NCBI RefSeq assembly: GCF_947503875.1
Contig: NZ_CANNFH010000007.1
Coordinates: forward strand, 62,001 to 126,000
Origin: an uncultured Polaribacter sp.
Lineage (GTDB): Bacteria > Bacteroidota > Bacteroidia > Flavobacteriales > Flavobacteriaceae
Length of the DNA: 64,000 nucleotides
Direction of reading: 5' to 3'
Shown here: piece by piece, positions 52,980-61,103 of the stretch
How positions within the stretch are numbered: position 1 is the first letter of the stretch
Layout of the letters: each line of letters starts with the position of its first letter
Position numbers and translations under genes: made by a program
The notes under the pieces: generated by a model
What the model saw: the letters and a program-made list of their open reading frames with translations, nothing else
What the model was told of the DNA's origin: nothing
Databases searched by the model: none

Positions 52980-53849
52980 ATGAAAAAAATCACCACTTTT
53001 TGTTTTGCTATTTTGCTTTTTACTTTTTTTGGATTAAAAGCCCAGGATTTAGCCAAAAATTTAAATAATGTTAACTTAGACAAAGTTAACTTAAACAAGG
53101 TTAATCTAGATTCAGAAATTATAGATGATAATTCTTTGGACACCTACTCTGGTAGTTTTATAAATAGAAATGGTAAATTAATTTTTATCACTAAAGATTG
53201 TACATTAAATTCATCAGGCATTTTACTTAAAAATCTATCTGGTAAAAAATTAAATGCTAAGAAATGGCTAAAAAAAATAAAAAAATCACCCAAAAAAGAA
53301 TTACAAAATGTTATCATTAAAGGAATTGCTTCACCCAACGCTCCTGTGATATTTGTAAAAAAAATATCTAAACCTTTAAAAAAAGTAAAATCATGGTCTA
53401 GTGGTGACTCTTATTTGTATTTAATAGCCGCACAAGAATTATATACTAAAACAATAGAATTAAGAGAAAATTACAATTTGTTTTCTGTTGCTATAGAAGA
53501 AATTGAAGACCCAAGTTTAGGCACAATTACAGAATATACATTATTTGACTCTAAGTGCAATAGAATGTCTCCTGAAGATATTAAAAAAATGAGTAACAAA
53601 GAGTTAAACAAGTTAAACAACTCCCTTAAAATTGGTGGCGGTCTTTTGCTTAAACAAGCCGCATTAACTGGCTTAGCTGCCTTAAGCACAAACGAAATTG
53701 CTAGTGCAGACTATTTAACTAAATTAACTGCAGGTAAAGACGCTATAACAGCAGGTATTTTTCAAGCGGCTATTATAGGGCAATTACCAAAAATCATGAA
53801 AAACCTAAAAGAATCGAAAAAATACATAGAACAGCTAAAAGCGGAATAA
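52980..53849 (+). CDS. Secreted protein of unknown function with short N-terminal repeats
   Basis: A 289-residue protein with a signal peptide (ends near GLKAQ). The mature N-terminus has a five-residue periodicity (NNVNLDKVNLNKVNLDSE). A lysine-rich middle (KKWLKKIKKSPKKELQNVI) and a helical, partly hydrophobic C-terminal part (LKIGGGLLLKQAALTGLAALS) follow. No family recognised. It is the first gene of the operon under box C and followed at 16 bases by the CsgG/FlgT-like gene, so it is probably a periplasmic or surface component of the same system. Confidence 0.65.
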   Translation: MKKITTFCFAILLFTFFGLKAQDLAKNLNNVNLDKVNLNKVNLDSEIIDDNSLDTYSGSFINRNGKLIFITKDCTLNSSGILLKNLSGKKLNAKKWLKKIKKSPKKELQNVIIKGIASPNAPVIFVKKISKPLKKVKSWSSGDSYLYLIAAQELYTKTIELRENYNLFSVAIEEIEDPSLGTITEYTLFDSKCNRMSPEDIKKMSNKELNKLNNSLKIGGGLLLKQAALTGLAALSTNEIASADYLTKLTAGKDAITAGIFQAAIIGQLPKIMKNLKESKKYIEQLKAE

Positions 53850-53865
53850 TTTAAAACAACTACCC

Positions 53866-54699
53866 ATGCAAGTTAAAAATTTAATTTTATTATTCCTTTT
53901 CTTTATTACATTCCAAACTACAAATGCACAAAAAAATAAAGATTATAGATTGATTGTTGGAGTAGCAAATTTTTCTGCATCTAATGTAAAACAACAGCGT
54001 TTTGCAAGTATGGTATCAGAAAGAGTTTTAGATATTTTAAATAATCAAAATAGGTTTAAAGTTATAGATTTAGATGGTACTGCCCGTAATGAAGCTATTG
54101 CCAAATCTCAAGAAAATTATAAATCAGACAATTGGATTGAGGCTAACAAATCTATAAGTGCAGAGTATACACTAACTGGTATAGTAACAAGTATAAAGTT
54201 TATTCGGCTAAATGGAGGAAAAGGATACAAATCTAGTATAACGTTTACCACAAAAATTATTAATACAGAAACAGGTGAAATTATCCAAAACGGTACTGCA
54301 ACATTTTCCTCTATAAATAGTTCCATCAAACTTACACCAGAGAGTGCTTTACAAAGTGCCATACAAACAACTGTTAATCCCTTAAAACATTACTTCTCAT
54401 CTAGTTTTCCTATAAAACTTAATTTAGTAAGAATAGAAAAAGAAAACAAAGGTAAAGCTATAACTGTTTTATTGTCTGGTGGATCTAAAATTGGAGTGGC
54501 AGAAAAAAACAACTTTGAAGTTTATTTTACAGACAACTCTTTAGGTAAACCATTACCAAAATTTATTGGCGAAGTAAAAATAACTAGAGTTCTAAGTGAA
54601 GATTTTTCTGAAGCAAAGGTTAAAAAAGGAGGAGAGGAAATTTTAAAATTTTTTAATGAAAACAAAGTATTAATTTGTAAAAGTGAAAATAATGAATAA
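53866..54699 (+). CDS. CsgG/FlgT-like periplasmic protein
   Basis: A 277-residue protein with a signal peptide (1-22, no lipobox). Residues about 27-170 follow the CsgG/FlgT-middle pattern: YRLIVGVANFSASNVKQQRFASMVSERVLDILNN, FKVIDLDG, AEYTLTGIVTSIKF, KIINTETGEII. Residues about 190-270 (GGSKIGVAEKNNFEVYF) resemble the FlgT C-terminal domain. True CsgG is a lipoprotein forming the curli pore; this one is not lipidated and has no CsgE/F neighbours. It is likely an envelope-assembly factor that binds a partner such as the following lipoprotein. Assignment rests on motif resemblance. Confidence 0.65.
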   Translation: MQVKNLILLFLFFITFQTTNAQKNKDYRLIVGVANFSASNVKQQRFASMVSERVLDILNNQNRFKVIDLDGTARNEAIAKSQENYKSDNWIEANKSISAEYTLTGIVTSIKFIRLNGGKGYKSSITFTTKIINTETGEIIQNGTATFSSINSSIKLTPESALQSAIQTTVNPLKHYFSSSFPIKLNLVRIEKENKGKAITVLLSGGSKIGVAEKNNFEVYFTDNSLGKPLPKFIGEVKITRVLSEDFSEAKVKKGGEEILKFFNENKVLICKSENNE

Positions 54700-55210
54700 T
54701 AAAATGAAATACATAACAATTATGGCAATATGTACCCTAATTATAAGTTGCGGGTCAAAAAATCAAGTTGCATTTTTTCCAACATCTGAGGTTACTTATT
54801 TAGATTACACAGGAGACATTTTAAGTGTTAGAGTATTAGGTTATGGTGTAGATGAAAGCACAGCAATTCAAGATGCACAAATAAGGGCAATTGAAACACT
54901 TTTTTTTAGAGGAATACCAAACTCTAATATTGCTAAGCCTTTAATTGGCTATAATGAAAATGAATTAAAGCGAAAGCACTCTTATTATTTTAGAGATTTT
55001 TTTACAAATAAAAAGTTTCTTTCTTTTATTTCTGAAACCATTTTTATTGGTGGTCAAAATCAAAAAGTAATTGCTACTAAAATTAATAAAAAAGAGTTAA
55101 AACAAGGTTTAGTTAATGCGCAAGTTGTGGCAATTGATCTTTTAATTAATGTTAAACCTTTAAGAAAAAACCTAGAACAACAAAGCGTAATTAAAAAATT
55201 CGGATTTTAA
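54692..55210 (+). CDS. LPP20/FlgT-N-like lipoprotein
   Basis: About 172 residues from the ATG at 54692; another ATG at 54704 gives the shortest signal peptide, and a GTG at 54683 is less likely. Lipobox ISCG. The mature part has the pattern ILSVRVLGYGVDESTAIQDAQIRAIETLFFRGIP, i.e. a strand followed by the A-x(3)-A-x(2)-A helix of LPP20/FlgT N-terminal domains. Start overlaps the end of the preceding gene by 8 bases. Likely anchored at the outer membrane and working with the CsgG/FlgT-like protein. Confidence 0.68.
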   Translation: MNNKMKYITIMAICTLIISCGSKNQVAFFPTSEVTYLDYTGDILSVRVLGYGVDESTAIQDAQIRAIETLFFRGIPNSNIAKPLIGYNENELKRKHSYYFRDFFTNKKFLSFISETIFIGGQNQKVIATKINKKELKQGLVNAQVVAIDLLINVKPLRKNLEQQSVIKKFGF

Positions 55211-55219
55211 ACACAAATT

Positions 55220-56134
55220 ATGAAAACAAAAATTTTAATAATTGCCTTTATGGCAATAATTACACCTAAACTTCTAGGGCAAGATACGATAGAACAAATT
55301 CAACCTACAATTATGGTAATGCCGTTTACAAAGTCTGGGCAGAATGCATTAGATCTTTTTGAAAACGATTTTAAATGGCAATCTATTATTGCAAGAGTAA
55401 ATAATGCATTTCAAGAAAGAGGTTTTAGACCAAAAGATTTACAAGAAACTATAAATCAAGTTAAAAAGACCAAAGCAATTAGCTCTTTAAAAAACGCAAA
55501 TTTTAATGTGGAAGAAGCTATTTATATGGAAGCCAGAACAGATATTATTGTAAAAGCTTTTATAAATATTTTTTCTGAAGATGGCATTAATAATAGCGTA
55601 CAAGTTTCATTAAAAGCTATAGAAACATCGTCTAGAATGTCTTTGTATGATTTACCTACAGCTACCTCACCACCATTTAAAACAACAGATTATGGATATT
55701 TAGTGGATAGAATTTTAACAGAAGAAAATAGAATCGAAAAATTTATAGATGGTTTAAATGAAGCATTTAAACAAATTGTAGACTTAGGAAAGGCTATTAC
55801 TATAGAAATTATGGTAACCGAGGACAGTTTATTTAAATTGGATGATGAGATTGGCGAAGATGCCGATTTTATTTCTGAATTAATTACAGATTGGGTAAAG
55901 CAAAATGCTAATAAAAATCAATATAGAATTAAACAAGACTCAGAAAATATATTGAGTTTTGATGAGGTTAGAATCCCTTTAAGAACAGAAAGTGGTAATA
56001 ACTATTCTATAAACGATTTTGCAAAAAGTATCTCTAAAGCAATAGCTAAAATTTGTAGTCAAAAAGAAGGCATAAAAGCTAAGAGAAGAAGAGCTTCTGT
56101 TTCAGAGGGAACTATAAGAATAATTTTACCTTAA
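55220..56134 (+). CDS. Secreted protein, DUF6175-like
   Basis: A 304-residue protein with a signal peptide (ends near PKLLGQ). IQPTIMVMPFTKSGQNALDLFENDFKWQSIIARVNNAFQERGF is the pattern I associate with DUF6175, a Bacteroidota family of unknown function. ARTDIIVKAFI continues the CsgG-like strand-helix order seen in related ABC-type 'Curli/LpoB' folds. It is the fourth gene of the operon, 9 bases after the lipoprotein. It may be a further member of the same envelope complex. Confidence 0.6.
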   Translation: MKTKILIIAFMAIITPKLLGQDTIEQIQPTIMVMPFTKSGQNALDLFENDFKWQSIIARVNNAFQERGFRPKDLQETINQVKKTKAISSLKNANFNVEEAIYMEARTDIIVKAFINIFSEDGINNSVQVSLKAIETSSRMSLYDLPTATSPPFKTTDYGYLVDRILTEENRIEKFIDGLNEAFKQIVDLGKAITIEIMVTEDSLFKLDDEIGEDADFISELITDWVKQNANKNQYRIKQDSENILSFDEVRIPLRTESGNNYSINDFAKSISKAIAKICSQKEGIKAKRRRASVSEGTIRIILP

Positions 56135-56145
56135 AATACAATATC

Positions 56146-57093
56146 ATGAAAATTAAAATAACATTTATTTTTTTATACTTAATTTCTTTACAAAGTATAA
56201 AATCTCAAGAAAGTGAAGAGTTATTAAGCTCTCGAATAAATTTATCTATTGTAATGCCTCAAAATGAAGAAAAAATTAATGCCGCAAATTTTGCTAAAAT
56301 AAAATCTAAAATAAAACAGATTATTTCTAAAAATGGGGTCGCATCTACTGGGTATTATTCAGATTTTTTAATTTACCCAAGTATAGAAATTTACGATGAA
56401 GAAACTATAGATGCAGGTTTACAACCAATTCATATTATAAGTGGAGATTTTACACTTTTTGTAAAACAAGCTTCTACGAATAAGGAATTTGGTAGTGTTT
56501 CTATAAACTTTAAAGGTTCTGGTAGCAATAAATATAAGGCCATAAAAAACGGAATTTCTAAAATAAACACTAATAGAAGAGAATATGAAACTTTTTTAAA
56601 AAAGGTAAAATCTAAAATTGTAACACATTATCAAAACAATTGTAGTTTATATATTTCTGAAGCGAACAAATACAACGCTAGTAAAAAGTATGATCAGGCG
56701 CTAGTTCAATTATTATCAATTCCTGCGGGAATTACAAACTGTAATTCAAAAATAAATTCAAGAATTATTCAATATTACAAAAACTACACAAACAGCGTTT
56801 GCGAACAAAAATTACTTAGAGCAAATGGTTATTATAGCGAAAAACAATACTCTAAAGCCATAATCTCTTTACAATCCATAAGTCCAGAATCAAAATGTAA
56901 GACCAATGCATTTTCATTAATGAAAAAAATTGAGAAGAATATTAATAACAAACAAAAGCAAGAATTAGATATTGCTAAGAAAATTTATACAGATAAGGTT
57001 GCTATGGAAAAAAGTAGAATAGCCGCTATTAAAGAAATTGCTTTAGCGTATTACAAAAACCAGCCCGATACTAAAATTAATATTATTAAATAA
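56146..57093 (+). CDS. Secreted helical (TPR-like) protein
   Basis: A 315-residue protein with a signal peptide (ends near SIKSQ). The first half is beta-rich (LSSRINLSIVMPQNEEKINAANFAKIKSKIKQIIS; PIHIISGDFTLFVKQASTNKEFGS). The second half has repeated helical hairpins resembling TPR units (YDQALVQLLSIPAGITNC; YSKAIISLQSISPESKC) and a long C-terminal helix. No family recognised with confidence. Last gene of the operon under box C; a 371-base gap follows. Confidence 0.6.
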   Translation: MKIKITFIFLYLISLQSIKSQESEELLSSRINLSIVMPQNEEKINAANFAKIKSKIKQIISKNGVASTGYYSDFLIYPSIEIYDEETIDAGLQPIHIISGDFTLFVKQASTNKEFGSVSINFKGSGSNKYKAIKNGISKINTNRREYETFLKKVKSKIVTHYQNNCSLYISEANKYNASKKYDQALVQLLSIPAGITNCNSKINSRIIQYYKNYTNSVCEQKLLRANGYYSEKQYSKAIISLQSISPESKCKTNAFSLMKKIEKNINNKQKQELDIAKKIYTDKVAMEKSRIAAIKEIALAYYKNQPDTKINIIK

Positions 57094-57388
57094 CCTAGAA
57101 ATTATAACAATAAATAGCAAACGAAATGATCAAGAAAGGTTGTTGCTTATTATTTTATTTTCTACTATTAAAATACTAATAATAATTGGCATGACTAGAA
57201 TCTACCTAAAGTATTTGCTTTTAAATTTTAGTACATCTCAACAAATACATAAATAAATAAGGATATTAAAATTGGAAACAGAAGATATTATAAACAAAAT
57301 ACAGGAATAGCAATACTCTAACTGTGAATCTATTCATTAAAAAAAAATTTAATCGGAGATATTTTTGTTTTATAAACTATTTTAAAAC
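57094..57388. other. Non-coding stretch with short open frames only
   Basis: No convincing gene. A 17-codon frame from 57126 (M-I-K-K-G-C-C-L-L-F-Y-F) looks like a truncated signal peptide, and fragments such as ETEDIINKIQE downstream suggest gene remains, but nothing can be assembled. No terminator hairpin was seen. Confidence 0.4.
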
Positions 57389-57436
57389 TTACCTAATTGT
57401 AGGTATTTAAATAACCCAAAAGAACTTGTAATTTTA
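57389..57436 (+). promoter_or_regulatory. Response-regulator box D and promoter of the small lipoprotein
   Basis: TACCTAATTGTAGGTA (57390-57405), a perfect palindrome of the same type as boxes A and C, with TAATTTTA at 57429-57436. Centre-to-element distance 31.5 bases; start codon 57465. Confidence 0.8.
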
Positions 57437-57464
57437 CCCCATATTAATCAACATATTCTATATA

Positions 57465-57743
57465 ATGAAAAAGAATAATTTATTACTTACAGGTTTAGTA
57501 TTAGCAATAACTATTGGATTTTCTTCATGCGAAGCTACCGAAGAAGTTGTTTGTAACACAGACGCAGCTTATGACGCTTATTTAAGTTCAGTTAGTAAAT
57601 TTTCGAACAACCCAACTAAATCAAACTGTAACAATATGAAATCTAAAGCTAGAGATTTTATAAGTAAAGCAGGCGCTTGTGGTGGTATAGATACTAGTGC
57701 CGCTCAAAGATCAATAAACAGTATTGATTGTTCTGATTTTTAG
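57465..57743 (+). CDS. Small cysteine-rich lipoprotein of the regulon
   Basis: A 92-residue lipoprotein: signal peptide with lipobox FSSC (Cys23), mature part of about 70 residues with further cysteines in VVCNTDAAYDAY, KSNCNNMKSKARDF, GACGGID and SIDCSDF. The four extra cysteines would form two disulfides in a small helical domain. It is transcribed alone from a promoter with its own box D, so it belongs to the two-component regulon although 370 bases from the operon. Possible role as a surface output or as a signal back to the sensor. No family recognised. Confidence 0.68.
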   Translation: MKKNNLLLTGLVLAITIGFSSCEATEEVVCNTDAAYDAYLSSVSKFSNNPTKSNCNNMKSKARDFISKAGACGGIDTSAAQRSINSIDCSDF

Positions 57744-57776
57744 TTAAACAAGCAATTTTTTATTGTAATTTTTAAT

Positions 57777-57814
57777 GTAAGATAAAGATAGAATTTTAAC
57801 TATCTCTATCTTAC
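57777..57814. terminator. Hairpin between convergent genes
   Basis: Fourteen-base stem with one mismatch (57777-57790 with 57801-57814) and 10-base loop, between the small lipoprotein gene and recQ. AT-rich flanks on both sides. Confidence 0.6.
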
Positions 57815-57815
57815 T

Positions 57816-59999
57816 TTAATTTCCTACTTCATTTATAAATTTAATACGCATTAATCGCAATTCATCTTCATCATAATCCCCATCAAATTCATCTAAAGCT
57901 TCTTGAATATTATCTGATTCTGCTTCCATAAAATACTCATGTATTTCCTCTTGTTGGTCTTCATCTAAAAAATCATCTAAAGCATAATTAATATCTAATT
58001 TAGTACCAGAATAAATAATTACTTCCATTTCTTTAATTAAGGTAGGTAATTCTATTCCTTTAGATTTCGCTATATCTTCTAATGGCAATTTTCTATCTGT
58101 ATTTTGTATAATATATAACTTTAACCCAGAGTTTGTTCCTGTACTTTTTACAATTAAATCATCTGGTCTTAAAACTTCATTTTCATCTACATAAGCTGCT
58201 ATTATTTTCACAAATTCTTTACCAAATTTTCTGGCCTTACCTTCTCCTACTCCATGCACAGTTGCTAGTTCTTCCAAATTTGTGGGATATTTTAAAGCCA
58301 TATCATCTAAAGATGGATCTTGAAAAACAGCAAAAGGAGGAACTCCTAATTTAGTAGCTACCTTTTTACGTAAATCTTTTAATAATTTCACTAAATTTAC
58401 ATCAGTAACGCCAGCAGAAGATTTTGCATTGGTAATTATAGCATTATCATTTTCTTCAGAATACACATGGTCTTCTGTCATTAAAAAAGAAGTAGGGTTT
58501 TCTAAATACTTTTTACCTTCTTCCGTAAGTTTAACAACCCCATATTGCTCAATTTCTTTTTTAATGAAATTCACCACAAGTATCTGCCTAATTAAAGCCA
58601 TCCAATAGCCTGCAGATTTATCTTTACCAATACCAAAAAAAGGTTGTGTGTGTGTTTTATGGCTGGTTAATAAAGCATTTTCTTTACCAACTAAAGTATT
58701 TACAACTGCTTTAGATTTGTATTTTTGCATGGTGTTTTTAATAACAGAAAGCAATTTTACAACATCTTCCTTGGCCTCGTGTTTTTTCTTTGGATTTCTA
58801 GAGTTGTCATCCATATCTGCACCTTCTCCATTCACTTCATCAAAATCTTCACCAAAATAATGCAATAAATATTTACGCCTATTCATAGACGTTTCTGCAT
58901 ATCCTACAACTTCTTGTAATAACGCATGGCCAATTTCTTGTTCAGCCACAGGCTTACTTGCCATAAATTTCTCTAGCTTTTCTATATCTTTATACGCATA
59001 AAAAGCCAAACAATAGCCTTCACCATCATCTCTACCTGCTCTACCTGTTTCTTGGTAGTAACTTTCTAAGCTTTTTGGAATATCATGGTGAATTACAAAA
59101 CGCACATCTGGCTTGTCTATTCCCATACCAAAAGCTATGGTTGCAACTACAATATCACAATTTTCCATTAAAAACATATCTTGATGCTTTACACGTGTTT
59201 TCGCATCTAAACCTGCATGATAAGGCACTGCATTTAAACCATTTACTTGTAAAATTTGCGCAATTTCTTCTACCTTTTTCCTGCTTAAGCAGTAAATAAT
59301 TCCAGACTTACCAACGCGTTGCTTTACAAAACGGATTATGTCTTTTTCTACTTCTTTGGTTTTTGGCCTTACTTCATAAAACAAATTTGCTCTATTAAAA
59401 GAAGCCTTAAATCTATTGGCATCTGTAATGCCTAATGTTTTTAAAATATCTTCTTGTACTTTTTCTGTGGCTGTAGCTGTTAAACAAATTACAGGTACAT
59501 CATCTATCGCCTTTATAATGTGTTTTAAATTTCTATATTCTGGTCTAAAATCATGACCCCATTCAGAAATACAATGGGCTTCATCAATAGCAACAAAAGA
59601 TATTTTTTGAGTCTTTAAAAAAGCCACATATTCTTCTTTTACTAAAGATTCTGGTGCAACATATAAAAGTTTGGTAATTCCGTTACTAATATCATCCTTT
59701 ACCTGTGCAACATCTGTCTTATTTAAAGAGGAATTTAAAACATGAGCAACCCCATTATTTTCTGAGATCCCTCGAATTGCATCTACCTGATTTTTCATTA
59801 AGGCAATTAGAGGAGAAACTACAATTGCAGTGCCTTCTTGCATTAAAGCAGGCAATTGGTAGCAAAGCGATTTACCACCACCTGTTGGCATAATCACAAA
59901 AGTGTTTTTACCGTTAACAATACTTTTAACTACTTCTTCTTGTAAGCCTTTAAATTTACTAAATCCAAAAAACTTTTTAAGAGGACTGTGTACATCCAT
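57816..59999 (-). CDS. recQ: ATP-dependent DNA helicase RecQ
   Basis: A 727-residue 3'-5' helicase. Motifs: MPTGGGKSLCYQLPAL, DEAHCISEWGHDFRPEYR, LTATAT, YCLSRKKVEE, GMGIDKPDVRFVIHHD and QETGRAGRDD. The RecQ zinc and winged-helix part (about 350-510) is atypical: the classic four-cysteine cluster is not seen. The HRDC domain is about 540-610 (VAAKLGVPPFAVF-like KVATKLGVPPFAVFQD). A C-terminal HTH_40-type extension (LYIIQNTDRKLPLEDIAKSKGIELPTLI) is typical for Bacteroidota RecQ. It acts in recombination and fork repair. It diverges from kdsD; TAGGTTTG at 60034-60041 (minus) is a plausible -7. Confidence 0.95.
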   Translation of the reverse strand: MDVHSPLKKFFGFSKFKGLQEEVVKSIVNGKNTFVIMPTGGGKSLCYQLPALMQEGTAIVVSPLIALMKNQVDAIRGISENNGVAHVLNSSLNKTDVAQVKDDISNGITKLLYVAPESLVKEEYVAFLKTQKISFVAIDEAHCISEWGHDFRPEYRNLKHIIKAIDDVPVICLTATATEKVQEDILKTLGITDANRFKASFNRANLFYEVRPKTKEVEKDIIRFVKQRVGKSGIIYCLSRKKVEEIAQILQVNGLNAVPYHAGLDAKTRVKHQDMFLMENCDIVVATIAFGMGIDKPDVRFVIHHDIPKSLESYYQETGRAGRDDGEGYCLAFYAYKDIEKLEKFMASKPVAEQEIGHALLQEVVGYAETSMNRRKYLLHYFGEDFDEVNGEGADMDDNSRNPKKKHEAKEDVVKLLSVIKNTMQKYKSKAVVNTLVGKENALLTSHKTHTQPFFGIGKDKSAGYWMALIRQILVVNFIKKEIEQYGVVKLTEEGKKYLENPTSFLMTEDHVYSEENDNAIITNAKSSAGVTDVNLVKLLKDLRKKVATKLGVPPFAVFQDPSLDDMALKYPTNLEELATVHGVGEGKARKFGKEFVKIIAAYVDENEVLRPDDLIVKSTGTNSGLKLYIIQNTDRKLPLEDIAKSKGIELPTLIKEMEVIIYSGTKLDINYALDDFLDEDQQEEIHEYFMEAESDNIQEALDEFDGDYDEDELRLMRIKFINEVGN

Positions 60000-60049
60000 T
60001 TGTAAAATATTCGTTTAAAATAAAAAGAACCTACAAACCTACTTTATAA

Positions 60050-60080
60050 TTTGATGTAACTATTTTTTGTAGTAAATTTG
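60050..60080 (+). promoter_or_regulatory. kdsD promoter (TTTG-N19-TAAATTTG)
   Basis: TTTG at 60050-60053, 19 bases, TAAATTTG at 60073-60080: a full consensus Bacteroidota promoter, 54 bases before the TTG start codon of kdsD. Confidence 0.82.
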
Positions 60081-60134
60081 TCTGTTTCTTAATCTAAAGA
60101 TATAACTTTTTTTTATTCTGATAAATACAAACTA

Positions 60135-61103
60135 TTGAAAAATTCAAATACTATTTTACAAACCGCGAAAAACACCATTATACTGGAAAGTGAAGCTATT
60201 AAAAATCTTGCAATTCTTTTAGATGATAATTTTGAAAAGGCTGTAAATTTTATTTTAAATGCAAATGGTAGAGTTGTAATTACAGGAATAGGAAAAAGTG
60301 CAAATATTGCTACCAAAATTGTGGCAACCTTAAACTCTACAGGCACACCCGCTATTTTTATGCATGCTGCCGATGCCATACATGGCGATTTAGGTAACGT
60401 ACAAAAAAATGATGTGGTTATTTGTTTATCTAAAAGTGGCAATACTCCAGAAATTAAAGTGTTGGTACCTTTAATTAAAAACTACGGTAATAAAATTATA
60501 GCAATAACAGGAAATATCAACTCTTTTTTAGGCAAAAATGCAGATTATACCTTAAACACCTTTGTAGAAAAAGAGGCTTGTGGCAACAATTTAGCGCCAA
60601 CTAGCAGCACTACTGCACAATTGGTTATGGGAGATGCTTTGGCTATTTGCTTGCAAGAACTGAGAGGTTTTTCTAGTAAAGATTTTGCCAAATATCATCC
60701 TGGAGGTGCTTTAGGCAAACGTTTATATCTTAGAGTAGCAGATTTAATTAGTAAGAATGAAGTTCCTAAAATTAAAAGCACAGATAGTATTGCAAAAGTA
60801 ATTGTAGAAATTTCTGAAAAAAGATTAGGTGTTACAGCTGTTATAGAAAATGATAAACTTGTAGGTATTATAACAGATGGTGATATTAGAAGAATGCTCG
60901 CTAAAACTACCGCAATTGATAATTTTAAAGCCAAAGACATCATGGGTAAAAACCCTAAAACGATTGGTATAAATGCTATGGCAGTAGAAGCTTTAGAAAA
61001 GCTAGAAAGCAACAATATAACTCAGATTCTTGTGGTAGATGACAACGAAAAATATACAGGAGTTGTGCATTTACACGATTTAATTAAAGAAGGAATTTTC
61101 TAA
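60135..61103 (+). CDS. kdsD: Arabinose-5-phosphate isomerase KdsD/KpsF (TTG start)
   Basis: A 322-residue enzyme: SIS domain (about 35-190, GRVVITGIGKSANIATKIVATLNSTGTPAIFMHAADAIHGDLG and LSKSGNTPEI) followed by two CBS domains (about 205-322). It converts ribulose 5-phosphate to arabinose 5-phosphate for Kdo synthesis in lipopolysaccharide. No ATG precedes the conserved N-terminus; TTG at 60135 gives the normal family start. Overlaps tatC by one base. Confidence 0.94.
   Translation: MKNSNTILQTAKNTIILESEAIKNLAILLDDNFEKAVNFILNANGRVVITGIGKSANIATKIVATLNSTGTPAIFMHAADAIHGDLGNVQKNDVVICLSKSGNTPEIKVLVPLIKNYGNKIIAITGNINSFLGKNADYTLNTFVEKEACGNNLAPTSSTTAQLVMGDALAICLQELRGFSSKDFAKYHPGGALGKRLYLRVADLISKNEVPKIKSTDSIAKVIVEISEKRLGVTAVIENDKLVGIITDGDIRRMLAKTTAIDNFKAKDIMGKNPKTIGINAMAVEALEKLESNNITQILVVDDNEKYTGVVHLHDLIKEGIF

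Noticed and set aside
53866..54699. Curli secretion channel CsgG in the strict sense
   Set aside because: No lipobox, an added FlgT-C-like part and no CsgA, B, E or F nearby; described as CsgG/FlgT-like instead.
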